From NCBI GenBank assembly GCA_016938515.1, contig JAFGUM010000251.1, positions 1 to 14,061 of the forward strand: DNA of 14,061 bases. The letters are read 5' to 3'. Numbering within the stretch: position 1 is the stretch's first letter; every line of letters begins with the position of its first letter. Source of the stretch: Spirochaetales bacterium. GTDB lineage: Bacteria > Spirochaetota > Spirochaetia > Treponematales > UBA12059. A program made the position numbers and the translations under genes. Below are positions 1-7,673 of the stretch, one piece after another. Below the pieces are notes generated by a model. The model was not told the DNA's origin and made no database searches. It worked only from the letters and a program-made list of their open reading frames with translations.

Positions 1-1
1 C

Positions 2-145
2 ACATTTTCAACCTTTTCGCTTGAGACGGTGGAGTTACTACGCAGTGGCGGCTATGGTCGCGCCGTGTTGAATGCCGGGGTCAACCTGGCGGGCGGCCTG
101 ATGGCCACGATCGCCGGCCTCGCGCTGGTGCTGCGGGCAGACTAG
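2..145 (+). CDS. fluC: Fluoride channel FluC/CrcB, C-terminal end (5' part outside window)
   Basis: This is the last 47 codons of an open frame entering from the left edge and ending at a TAG at 143-145. It opens with the TFSTFSLE block, the hallmark of the FluC (CrcB) family: this helix-break segment supplies the Phe and Ser/Thr residues lining the fluoride pore and the central Na+ site. A Gly/Ala-rich hydrophobic helix follows (GVNLAGGLMATIAGLALVL), matching the last membrane helix. FluC proteins are small dual-topology dimers of about 125 residues that export fluoride across the inner membrane, so some 80 residues lie outside the window. No fluoride riboswitch can be judged because the 5' end is missing. 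The family call is firm despite the short fragment. Confidence 0.87.
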   Translation, partial: TFSTFSLETVELLRSGGYGRAVLNAGVNLAGGLMATIAGLALVLRAD

Positions 146-238
146 CGGCGGCAGCCCGGTTGAATATATTTTCTTGTTAATTTTACTCACGCAGCATGCT
201 TCCAGGTTGTAAGAAATTTTAACAGGAGGGATACGATC

Positions 239-758
239 ATGAAGAAAGCAATCCGGGCATTCTGTTCTATCTCTTGTCTCATCCTTTTCATGGGATGCGT
301 AACGAACACTTCAAACGGTTCCATGATGGCTGTCGGAACTTATACTGAAGAAGAAGGAGGGCATCATTGGGTGATGCCACAGGAAATCACCTACGCTGTA
401 GGTGATATTCTGGAGTATTCGATGACTCTTGACGAAGAAAAATATGCGTTGACCGAAGCCGTAGCATTTGGCTATCCGCCGGTTGGAGAAAAGGCAAACA
501 AGTACATCAGCTATGCGGCCACGCAGCTGATTGCCATACCATACCGGTTGATATGAGCCCGATATTCTATCCGTCACCTCCTCAGAGTCTGGAGGCTTGA
601 GCAAAGGAGCGAGGATAGCCATCGATGCGGCCACCTTCGCCATAAGCGGTGCCGCAGCCGGGATTCTGATTTTCGAGGACGTGCTCGGCGCTGGCATTCC
701 GCTGGCGGTTGCTTCTCCAGGCGCCCTTACCAAACTGGTAATAGATATTATCCGTTAA
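239..758 (+). pseudogene. Small lipoprotein gene interrupted by a frameshift
   Basis: An ATG at 239 follows a good Shine-Dalgarno (AGGAGG, about 8 bases upstream). The first frame gives 105 residues: a Lys/Arg N-terminus, a hydrophobic stretch and a lipobox-like FMGC with Cys20 as the likely acylated residue, so export and membrane anchoring are expected. The lipobox is relaxed, as is common in spirochaetes. The frame stops at TGA 554-556. Another frame is open from 552 to a TAA at 756-758 and reads like real protein, with a Gly/Ala-rich hydrophobic tail (e.g. ATFAISGAAAGILIFEDVLG). Its only plausible own start is a TTG at 597, one base after GGAGG and so badly spaced. Joining the frames by skipping one base near 551-557 gives about 172 residues. 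I do not recognise the family. It could be a mutated gene, a sequencing error or, less likely, two genes. Confidence 0.6.
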
Positions 759-769
759 CTTTGACGAGC

Positions 770-788
770 CGTACTGACCGGCAGTACG
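770..788. terminator. Candidate bidirectional hairpin between convergent genes
   Basis: A perfect 7-bp stem (CGTACTG / CAGTACG) with a 5-base loop lies between the end of the lipoprotein frame (758) and the end of the minus-strand barrel gene (808). Its place between convergent genes suits a shared terminator. There is no T-run on either side, so it is not a canonical intrinsic terminator. Confidence 0.3.
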
Positions 789-807
789 ACCCGCCATTCG
801 AGCAGGC

Positions 808-2136
808 TTAGAAGTAAAACGTAGCCCCCGCGAAGGCGTACGCCCACCAGGTCTGGAACAGGGTGTCTGTCCACGGCGTACCGTCGGGCAGCATGAACGG
901 GTTGAGCCCGAACGACAGCGTCGAGCGGTCGTCGGAAGTGTAGTACGATTCGTTGTCGCTCAGGCTCGTCCAGCCTTCGTAGCCAGTCAGTGGGTACACC
1001 CAGGAAAACCGCGCGCCGAGCGTGAGTGCAAAGCGTGGCAGGACGAACCACTCGAGCCCCGCCTCTGCCGTTGCGCCGAGGGCGCCGGTAGACCGTTCTA
1101 TTTCCTTGCGGTTCATGTATACATAGTCGCCGGATCGAATCGGTATCTGATCCCACGTCTGCGTGTAGACAACACTTCCGAAGGCTGGCCCCGCTCCCAC
1201 AGACAGGTTCAGGGATCGCGATATATTTATCACAGGAGAGATTACCAGGCTACCCGCCGCGATAAGGGTTGAGACCGTGTAGTTGACCCTATCAGCGAGT
1301 ACCACTTCTCCGATATCGGCAGTGATTTCGCCGGTCTTCCTGTCGATGTAGTCCATTTCATCAAGATCTACGAAAGTCAGGTATTCCATATTCTGCACAT
1401 CGCCAAAGGTCATATCCTGGATGTTGTATACATCGTGTTTGTCTAAATCCAGCCCGAAGCCCAGTTTGAGGCTGCGGCTGAGCCGGTACGAGACGCCTGC
1501 GCCACCCATCATGACGTAAACGCTTTGATCCTGCCCAACCGGCACTGGTTCGGAGCCGAACAGCGCTGCAAACCGCGTCGGGCCCAGGCGCAATCCCAGT
1601 CCGATGCCGTTGGCCGACACGAACTGGTAGCTATAGCTTTCACCGAGCGAGATGAGGGTGTCTGCAGGCAGCAGGGTTGAAGTTTCGGCTATTACCTCGG
1701 CGGTATCTGTGCGCACGAGTCTGGCGGAGACGCGGAAATCGCCGGCTTCCTCGGCGATGGCGCCATCGATGAAGTATTCCGCCTCGATGAACATGCCGGC
1801 GTCGAGCTGCGCAGACCCGGTGGGGTCCATCATGGCCAATTCTATTTCTTCGAGGTACTTCTCCAGGTTGCGACGGTCTACGAGGGTGAATACCAGGCTG
1901 TCGGTGACCGCCGCCTCGACGAGCACAGAAAAAGCCTGCCCGACGAGGTTTCGTTCCGCTAGAGGCGAAACGTTACGGAACTCGAGCACTGCGACGGGGC
2001 GCCGGGATAATTGGCCATCTGCTATCGCCCTGGCCAGGGAGTCGACCAGTAAACTCGCATCGCGGGATGGCACCTGTGCTGTGGCAAAGGCGCAAACCAT
2101 CGCGATCATCACTGGAAGTAAATTCCTTTTGTTCAT
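808..2136 (-). CDS. Outer-membrane barrel protein with FlgO/CsgG-like N-terminal domain
   Basis: A 442-residue exported protein with two parts. Residues 1-20 form a signal peptide ending in AFATA. Residues about 45-160 resemble the FlgO/CsgG-type periplasmic domain: a strand with VAVLEFRN, a helix with GQAFSVLVEAAV, FTLVDRRNLEKYLEE, then a strand-rich end with YFIDGAIAEEAGDFRVSARLV. Residues about 175-442 alternate polar and hydrophobic residues in short strands with Gly/aromatic turns, ending AFAGATFYF. A C-terminal aromatic residue is the usual outer-membrane barrel insertion signal. The start is supported by a strong ribosome site (AAGGGAGGT, about 4 bases upstream on the minus strand). 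The gene stands alone, diverging from the AGCS symporter and converging on the broken lipoprotein. CsgG relatives form secretion pores or accessory envelope proteins; the specific role here is unknown. It could equally be called a lineage-specific hypothetical barrel protein. Confidence 0.75.
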   Translation of the reverse strand: MNKRNLLPVMIAMVCAFATAQVPSRDASLLVDSLARAIADGQLSRRPVAVLEFRNVSPLAERNLVGQAFSVLVEAAVTDSLVFTLVDRRNLEKYLEEIELAMMDPTGSAQLDAGMFIEAEYFIDGAIAEEAGDFRVSARLVRTDTAEVIAETSTLLPADTLISLGESYSYQFVSANGIGLGLRLGPTRFAALFGSEPVPVGQDQSVYVMMGGAGVSYRLSRSLKLGFGLDLDKHDVYNIQDMTFGDVQNMEYLTFVDLDEMDYIDRKTGEITADIGEVVLADRVNYTVSTLIAAGSLVISPVINISRSLNLSVGAGPAFGSVVYTQTWDQIPIRSGDYVYMNRKEIERSTGALGATAEAGLEWFVLPRFALTLGARFSWVYPLTGYEGWTSLSDNESYYTSDDRSTLSFGLNPFMLPDGTPWTDTLFQTWWAYAFAGATFYF

Positions 2137-2270
2137 GACGACCTCCCTTGCCGGTATGTATCCTGTTAAGTTTAGCTTATATGAAAGCCAATATCAACAA
2201 CGTTACCAAGTTTGTTATGTCGCCTCTGTATCACCCGGTGTAATTTTTATAAATATTGTGGATCATCTAT

Positions 2271-2298
2271 TTGCAAATATTAGAAAGTCTTGTAGAAT
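2271..2298 (+). promoter_or_regulatory. Candidate sigma-70 type promoter for the AGCS symporter
   Basis: TTGCAA (2271-2276) and TAGAAT (2293-2298), separated by 16 bases, resemble -35 and -10 boxes. They sit in an AT-rich intergenic stretch and would give a leader of about 35 bases before the ATG at 2341. The rest of the 2137-2340 gap must also hold the divergent promoter for the barrel gene, but I could not pick a convincing pair of boxes for it. The AT-rich background makes chance matches likely. Confidence 0.35.
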
Positions 2299-2340
2299 CG
2301 CAAACTGTATTTTAAGAATCCAGGGAATGAAAGGGAGATT

Positions 2341-3831
2341 ATGGAAGGTTTTATTCAAATGGTTGCTTCGGTAAATGGAGTAATTAATGGTGTTGTCTGG
2401 GGCGTGCCAATGCTCGTTTTGATAATTGGTACCGGCATCTATATGACTGTACGTACCGGATTCTTTCAGGTTACTCGTACTAAAGAAGTCAGCAATAGAA
2501 CGTTTTTTGCCATTTTCAACAAAAAATCAGTACGGAAAACCAATGATAAAAAAGCTATAACACAGTTTCAGGCACTATCTACTGCTCTGGCCGCAACCAT
2601 AGGCACGGGAAATATCGCGGGTGTTGCAACCGCCATATCGATAGGCGGCCCTGGCGCGGTATTCTGGATGTGGGTTTCGGCATTTTTCGGCATGATGACC
2701 AATTACTCGGAAAACGTTCTGGGTATTTTCTATCGTAAAAAAAATATAAAGGGTGAATGGACCGGCGGTGCGATGTACTATCTGCAGAACGGTCTTAAGG
2801 ATAAAGAAGGCATTGCTGCTTTTGGCAAACCGCTTGCAGTCATATTTTCTGTTTTTGCCGTTCTTGCGTCATTCGGTATCGGCAACATGACACAGGTTAA
2901 CTCCATAGCAAGCGCTTTGCACGATTCCTTCGGTATTACGCATCTTGCAACAGGAATCATAATTGCGATTCTTACCTCCCTGGTAATCATAGGTGGCATC
3001 AAGCGCATAGGTCAGGTCACTGAAAAGATTGTACCGTTCATGGCTTTTGCCTATATTGTTGGCTCCCTCGTCATTCTTGTAATCAATGCGAGGCAGATAC
3101 CGGTTGTTTTTGGAAGCATTGTACAGGGAGCTTTCGGTATTCAGGCTGTGGGTGGCGGTATCTCCGGTGCACTCATTAAAAAGGCCATGACCATGGGCTT
3201 TAAACGAGGCGTTTTTTCCAATGAAGCCGGCTTGGGTTCATCGGTTATGGTGCATTCTGCGAGCGATGTCAAAGAACCCGTCGTTCAGGGTATGTGGGGA
3301 ATCTTTGAAGTATTCTTTGATACTATCATTGTGTGTACCCTTACCGCTTTTGCCGTTCTTTCTACCGGTGCCCTCGATATGGGTGTAACGGGAGTTCCTC
3401 TCGTAAGCGCTGCCTTTTCACACGGATTCGGATCTTTTGCCGGCAAGTTCATTTCGATTGCGGTATTGTTATTTGCCTTCTCAACCGTACTTGGCTGGTC
3501 TTTCTACGGTGAAAAAGCAATGGAATACTTGTTCGGTACGAAATCAACCATTTACTATAAAGCGGTCTTCCTTGTATTCATCGTTATCGGCGCCACGATG
3601 AAGCTCGCGCTCGCGTGGGATATTTCTGACACGCTTAACGGTCTGATGGCCATTCCTAACCTTATCGGTGTTCTTGCACTGTCTGGTACCGTAATTGCCA
3701 TTACAAAAGATTATACAAAGCGCAAAATCCTCAAAACAGAAACAAGCGTGGAGCCAATGCTCTCCGCGTACCCTGATATTCAGCAGGAGCAGCTTGAAAA
3801 ACTCCGTGAAGAGGATAAACAAGGAATATAA
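2341..3831 (+). CDS. Sodium:alanine/glycine symporter (AGCS family)
   Basis: A 496-residue inner-membrane transporter expected to import small neutral amino acids (alanine, glycine) with Na+. Family marks are clear: GTGNIAGVATA (about 88-98), the AGCS signature GGPGAVFWMW (102-111) and RGVFSNEAGLGSS (289-301). About ten to eleven hydrophobic helices are visible, and the length is normal for the family. A hydrophilic tail of about 40 residues ends in a charged EQLEKLREEDKQ stretch. ATG 2341 has a good ribosome site (AAGGGAG, 5-6 bases upstream). The archaeal AGCS member studied structurally takes both L- and D-alanine, which fits the racemase and D-aminoacylase genes downstream. The gene is monocistronic, with its own terminator. 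It is clearly AT-richer than its neighbours (21 of 60 bases are G/C at 2461-2520, against 40 of 60 at 8041-8100), suggesting separate origin. Confidence 0.93.
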   Translation: MEGFIQMVASVNGVINGVVWGVPMLVLIIGTGIYMTVRTGFFQVTRTKEVSNRTFFAIFNKKSVRKTNDKKAITQFQALSTALAATIGTGNIAGVATAISIGGPGAVFWMWVSAFFGMMTNYSENVLGIFYRKKNIKGEWTGGAMYYLQNGLKDKEGIAAFGKPLAVIFSVFAVLASFGIGNMTQVNSIASALHDSFGITHLATGIIIAILTSLVIIGGIKRIGQVTEKIVPFMAFAYIVGSLVILVINARQIPVVFGSIVQGAFGIQAVGGGISGALIKKAMTMGFKRGVFSNEAGLGSSVMVHSASDVKEPVVQGMWGIFEVFFDTIIVCTLTAFAVLSTGALDMGVTGVPLVSAAFSHGFGSFAGKFISIAVLLFAFSTVLGWSFYGEKAMEYLFGTKSTIYYKAVFLVFIVIGATMKLALAWDISDTLNGLMAIPNLIGVLALSGTVIAITKDYTKRKILKTETSVEPMLSAYPDIQQEQLEKLREEDKQGI

Positions 3832-3873
3832 TACAATTAGACCGAATACGATCGGTACGTATTATGATTGAAC

Positions 3874-3914
3874 AAATCCGGGCAGGTGCGCCTCTGCGTA
3901 TCTGCCCGGGTTTT
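3874..3914 (+). terminator. Intrinsic terminator after the AGCS symporter
   Basis: An 8-bp GC-rich stem, CCGGGCAG (3878-3885) with CTGCCCGG (3902-3909), can be extended by a T:G pair and AAA/TTT pairs on the outside. It is followed by GTTTTATT. This is a canonical Rho-independent terminator about 45 bases after the symporter stop. A weaker hairpin, AATACG / CGTATT (3845-3863), lies just before it. Confidence 0.85.
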
Positions 3915-4051
3915 ATTATGTGCGCGTTTTAATATTGAACCGCTTGATCCTGCGGCGCATCGGCGCTCTTGAAGGGGCTTGCAGGTTTCTTGTGTCTGCC
4001 GTGCTTAATGATGGTTGCCTGATACACCATTCAGTGTGCATACTTGGTCTC

Positions 4052-5203
4052 ATGAACCACGACATGTACGTGTGCTCCGCGTGCGGAGCGGGGTACCCGC
4101 TGGATTCGCTCGCATTTCGGTGCTCCTGCGGGGGGCTGTTGGAAACAGCTGACTTCAAACCGGTCTTTCCGCCTGCTGGCTCGTATAAAAACGAACGCTC
4201 TGTGTTTCGATACGCGCAGGCCATGCCGCCGTTCGCGGGCATGGAGCGGGCATGGGCCGATGCATGGAAACGCGTCAGCATGGGAGAAGGGCTGACACCG
4301 CTCGTACCGCTCAGCTCTGAGTACTCCCGTGCGTTTGTCAAGGTTGAGTACGCATCGCCAACGCTCTCGTTCAAGGATCGCGGAGCCGCTGTACTCGTCG
4401 CGGCCGCACTGGCAGCCGGAGCGCGGCATCTCATTCAGGACAGCTCGGGCAATGCCGGCGCGGCAGTAGCGGCGTACGCGGCCCGGGCCGGTCTGACCTG
4501 CGATGTATACGTTCCTGCCGGAACGTCGCCTCATAAGGTGGCCCAGATAGAAGCATACGGCGCCCGCGCCGTGCTCGTACCGGGAACACGTGAAGATACA
4601 GCCGCCGCCGCACTCGAAGCGGCAACAGCCGGCGCCGCACAAGGCTCGGTATTCTACGCCAGCCATGTATACAATCCGTTGTTCTACCAGGGCACCAAGA
4701 CGTACGTGTACGAACTATGGGAAGCCCTCGACGGCTCGCTTCCCGATACCCTGTACCTGCCCCTTGGCAACGGTACCCTCGTGCTTGGAGCGTACTACGC
4801 TATACAGGATCTTGCCTCTCTCGGCCTCATAGACAGGTATCCCAAGGTCATCGCCGTGCAAGCCGAAGGATGCGCCCCTGTGCAACTCGCCTTTCATAAC
4901 GGCGCGGATCGAGTGGAGCCGGTAGCAAACACGGGAACGGCCGCCGAGGGTATCGCCATAGCCGCTCCGATGCGCGGTAGCCAAGTCCTAGAAGCGTTGA
5001 GGCGGCTCGGAGGCGAGGTGGTTACAGCTCCTGAAGCAGGTTTGACCAATGCGCGGCATCGCGTTGCGGCTTGCGGCTTTCATATAGAGACGACTAGCGC
5101 CGCTACGTTCGCGGCGTTCTTCGAGAGAGCCGCTCTGGGTATGGACGAGGGACTCGTCGTCTTGCCCCTCTGCGGGTCCGGACTCAAGAGCAGCCTCAGG
5201 TGA
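4052..5203 (+). CDS. Threonine synthase-like PLP-dependent enzyme
   Basis: About 383 residues of the threonine synthase group (COG0498; fold-type II PLP enzymes). An N-terminal zinc ribbon is present (CSAC ... CSCGG, about residues 8-28). Next come GEGLTPLVPL, then the PLP-lysine motif SFKDRG with Lys108, the loop DSSGNAG, a glycine-rich LPLGNGT, and a C-terminal CGSGLK in place of the usual GHGLK. Threonine synthase converts O-phosphohomoserine to threonine, but no hom, thrB or other threonine genes are nearby, so the substrate could differ. An upstream GTG at 3920 keeps the frame open but lies at the edge of the preceding terminator and adds residues unlike the family. I chose ATG 4052, just before the zinc ribbon, although it lacks a clear ribosome site; ATG 4064 is possible. 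The stop overlaps the kinase start by 4 bases (GTGA), so the two are probably translationally coupled. Confidence 0.82.
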   Translation: MNHDMYVCSACGAGYPLDSLAFRCSCGGLLETADFKPVFPPAGSYKNERSVFRYAQAMPPFAGMERAWADAWKRVSMGEGLTPLVPLSSEYSRAFVKVEYASPTLSFKDRGAAVLVAAALAAGARHLIQDSSGNAGAAVAAYAARAGLTCDVYVPAGTSPHKVAQIEAYGARAVLVPGTREDTAAAALEAATAGAAQGSVFYASHVYNPLFYQGTKTYVYELWEALDGSLPDTLYLPLGNGTLVLGAYYAIQDLASLGLIDRYPKVIAVQAEGCAPVQLAFHNGADRVEPVANTGTAAEGIAIAAPMRGSQVLEALRRLGGEVVTAPEAGLTNARHRVAACGFHIETTSAATFAAFFERAALGMDEGLVVLPLCGSGLKSSLR

Positions 5204-7011
5204 ACGAAGGCGCGTGGAGCATAAGTCACAAGTTTATACTGCTCGTGTCTGCGGCGGTAGCCGTATTCATGGTGGCCGCCTTTATCCTGACAAGAAACGT
5301 GCTTGAGGACTATGCGCTCGAAACAGCAGATGGTACCGCGGCCATCATCCTCGACCAGACGGACAAGCGATTATCCTCGTTTTTTGGCGAGATGGAGGCT
5401 CTAGCCCGCGCCCTTGGCGGTACGAGGGTCGTCAAGAGCGCCAATGTTGATGGCATGCGCGATCTTTTTATAGCTTCGGTGCTTGCGAGAAGCGCCTACC
5501 TTCGCGCTATCTATCTGGGCACCGAAACCGGTGCTATGCACGAGTGGGGGATCGGAGCGGAGTTTGTAGACCATAGCCCCAGCTTTCCTCCGGAGTATGA
5601 TCCGCGCGTCAGGCCCTGGTATGTGGATGCCGTCCGCAATGGAGACTTTACCGTGTCTCCACCGTACCGGTACGCGAGTGTAGACGACATAGGCATAACC
5701 TGCGCATTGCCAGTTTTCGATGATGAAGGATCATTCGTCGGCGTACTGGGGCTGGACATACTTCTTGCCAGTCTTGGAGCGGTGCTCGATGGCTTGGACA
5801 TACCGAGGCAGGGCAGAGCCTTGATACTCGGTTCGAGCGATGAGATCATCGCCAGCCAGTTTCCCGGTGACAAGCCCGAGGGCATGATACTCAAGCGCTT
5901 TGCCATAAAAACCGACGCAGCGGCGCATACTGGAGCCGATTTTGGCGTTTTTATCGGCGAGATTGACGGCCAGGAAACGCAGTTCTTGCGAAAGCGAATA
6001 GAAGGACTCGACTGGAGCATCGTGGTCGCGATGCCCCTGGAACCAATACGAGAGTCGGTGCGCGCGCTACTGGACTTGATTGGCCTGGTCGAACTTCTGC
6101 TCATGGTAGCGCTTGTCCTGGCTCTGGGCGGCATCACGGGCCAGTTGATAGTGGCGCCCCTCGGGCATATGGTGTCGGTAATAAACAAGGTGGAAGGTGG
6201 GCAGAGAGGCCAGCGGGTCAACGTGCGGTCTACCGACGAGTTTGGTCTTCTTGGTGGCGAGTTCAACCGCCTCCTCGATACGGTGGAAGAATATTCCGCG
6301 AGCCTGGAAGACAAGGTGCGCACCAGAACCGACGAGCTGCTGAAGTTGCAGCGCGAAAATACGCGGCTACGCGTCGTCGAAGAACGACGTCGTATCTATC
6401 GCGATATGCACGACACGATAGGAGCCAAGCTTACCAACATATTCTTCTGCAGCAACGTCGCTATGGATCTGGCCAAAGATGGCCCGGACAGACTTCGGGA
6501 GATGCTCATCACCATAGAGTCAAATTGCACACAGGCAGTGTCGAGCCTCAAAGGCATCATCCTCGGCATGAGCGAGGATGATCGCAGGGCTTCCTCGTTT
6601 TCGCTGGTGATTTCTACGGGAATAAGAAACAGGCTCGAAGCACGGGGAATCAAATTTGACTGCGTCATACGCAACAAACGAGCTTTGGAAGAACTACCGT
6701 CGAAGGTTCGTGAAGAGCTGGAGAAGGTGGTAGACGAGCTCGTAAGCAACGTTCTCAAACATTCTGCCGCGTCTACAGTTCGCCTGCGCGTATTCATCGG
6801 CTCGGCAGGGCTTTCTTTGCGATTTTCCGACGATGGCGTGGGATTCAATCCGGATTTGAGGCGACCGGGTACTGGCGTAGCCAACGTACGATTCAGGGTA
6901 GAGAGCCTTGGTGGCAGCGTTCGCCTGGAATCCGGGGATGGCGCGGGTACGTCATACCGCCTGTTGATACCCGTTGCACTCGTCGCTGGAGAAAGACAGG
7001 AGCTATCATGA
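5200..7011 (+). CDS. Sensor histidine kinase with amino-acid-type dCache domain (HisKA_3 family)
   Basis: A 603-residue membrane kinase. Order: TM1 (about 10-32), extracellular double-Cache domain (about 35-280), TM2 (about 285-312), HAMP (about 312-365), a short coiled coil, a HisKA_3 dimerisation domain with ERRRIYRDMHD (His404), and a HATPase_c domain with DELVSNVLKHS as N box, DDGVGF (544-549) as G1 and GTGVANVRFR as G2. Tyr133, Arg138, Trp140, Tyr141, Asp143, Tyr156 and Asp186 match in identity, and almost exactly in spacing, the residues I recall as defining amino-acid-binding dCache_1 domains, so an amino acid ligand is likely. After His404-Asp405, the place usually held by the phosphatase Gln (DxxxQ) is Ala409. 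The start is a GTG overlapping the upstream stop, and the end overlaps the regulator by ATGA, so the partner is clear. Output is inferred to control neighbouring transport genes. Confidence 0.92.
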   Translation: MNEGAWSISHKFILLVSAAVAVFMVAAFILTRNVLEDYALETADGTAAIILDQTDKRLSSFFGEMEALARALGGTRVVKSANVDGMRDLFIASVLARSAYLRAIYLGTETGAMHEWGIGAEFVDHSPSFPPEYDPRVRPWYVDAVRNGDFTVSPPYRYASVDDIGITCALPVFDDEGSFVGVLGLDILLASLGAVLDGLDIPRQGRALILGSSDEIIASQFPGDKPEGMILKRFAIKTDAAAHTGADFGVFIGEIDGQETQFLRKRIEGLDWSIVVAMPLEPIRESVRALLDLIGLVELLLMVALVLALGGITGQLIVAPLGHMVSVINKVEGGQRGQRVNVRSTDEFGLLGGEFNRLLDTVEEYSASLEDKVRTRTDELLKLQRENTRLRVVEERRRIYRDMHDTIGAKLTNIFFCSNVAMDLAKDGPDRLREMLITIESNCTQAVSSLKGIILGMSEDDRRASSFSLVISTGIRNRLEARGIKFDCVIRNKRALEELPSKVREELEKVVDELVSNVLKHSAASTVRLRVFIGSAGLSLRFSDDGVGFNPDLRRPGTGVANVRFRVESLGGSVRLESGDGAGTSYRLLIPVALVAGERQELS

Positions 7012-7673
7012 TGACCATGAAAGGCTCGCAGGGAATTACCACGGTAGCGATTGTAGAAGATCAGAAAGAGGTGCGTGAAGGCCTCGTCTACCTGCTAGGT
7101 CTGGATCCGAGGGTCCGCGTGACCGCCAGTTTTGAACGCGCAGAAGAGCTTCTGTCCTGGATTGGGAATACAACCGAGCCAGAAATTGTGCTGATGGACA
7201 TCCATCTGCCCGGCATTGACGGGATAGAGGCTACCCGCGCGTTGCAAACGATGAGTCAGAGCATCACCGTGCTCATTCTGACCATTTTTGAGGAGCCAGA
7301 TACGATACTCGCCGCTTTCAGGGCAGGAGCTCGCGGGTACCTGCTCAAGAACACCAGGCCGGACGCCCTCCTCGAACAGATACTGTCCGCCAGGGATGAA
7401 GGTTCTCCGATCAGCCCTACGGTCGCGAGGCGGCTGCTGGATGAGCTGAGGCGTGAAGGCCAGAACGCCCCAGCCTCCGACTACGGCTTGACCACTCGCG
7501 AGCGGGAGGTATTGCGGGACATTGTAGACGGCCTTACGTACAGGGAACTAGCAGACAAACACCATATCGCCGGATCCACGGCAAAAAAACACATGCTCCA
7601 TATCTATCAGAAACTCAACGTCACGTCCAAGGCCGAGATAGTAAGAAAAGCCCTCGACGAACGCCTTGTGTGA
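7008..7673 (+). CDS. NarL/FixJ-family response regulator
   Basis: A 221-residue DNA-binding regulator and cognate partner of the preceding kinase; the genes overlap by 4 bases (ATGA). The receiver domain (about 10-130) has the acidic pair Glu17/Asp18, phospho-acceptor Asp64 in LMDIHLPG, switch Thr92 and Lys114 in YLLKNTRP, so all key residues are present. The C-terminal LuxR-type helix-turn-helix (about 155-218) reads LTTREREVLRDIVDG and STAKKHMLHIYQKL. ATG 7008 is the coupled start; ATG 7011 or 7017 would shorten it by one or three residues. Targets cannot be read from the sequence. The aspartate-type transporter 125 bases downstream is the natural first candidate, since Cache-domain two-component systems often control adjacent solute transporters. 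Confidence 0.94.
   Translation: MMTMKGSQGITTVAIVEDQKEVREGLVYLLGLDPRVRVTASFERAEELLSWIGNTTEPEIVLMDIHLPGIDGIEATRALQTMSQSITVLILTIFEEPDTILAAFRAGARGYLLKNTRPDALLEQILSARDEGSPISPTVARRLLDELRREGQNAPASDYGLTTREREVLRDIVDGLTYRELADKHHIAGSTAKKHMLHIYQKLNVTSKAEIVRKALDERLV

Noticed and set aside
554..557. Programmed +1 frameshift at the TGA of the lipoprotein gene
   Set aside because: The codon before TGA is ATA, which would have to re-pair on TAT, and no stimulatory Shine-Dalgarno is placed before it; mutation or sequence error is simpler.
1652..2374. Long open frame on the plus strand opposite the barrel protein gene
   Set aside because: It is antisense to a gene with a signal peptide, domains and a strong ribosome site; its translation is Ser/Arg/Thr-rich with no domain character.
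3845..3863. Inverted repeat AATACG / CGTATT as a separate operator or terminator
   Set aside because: It has only six AT-leaning pairs and lies directly before a strong terminator; nothing shows an independent role.
3920..4051. N-terminal extension of the PLP enzyme from a GTG at 3920
   Set aside because: The start sits at the tail of the preceding terminator, has no ribosome site and adds residues before the zinc ribbon that are not family-like.
5511..6323. 270-codon open frame on the minus strand inside the histidine kinase gene
   Set aside because: The composition is that of a GC-rich shadow frame (Ser/Arg/Pro-rich), there is no ribosome site, and the opposite strand encodes a complete kinase.
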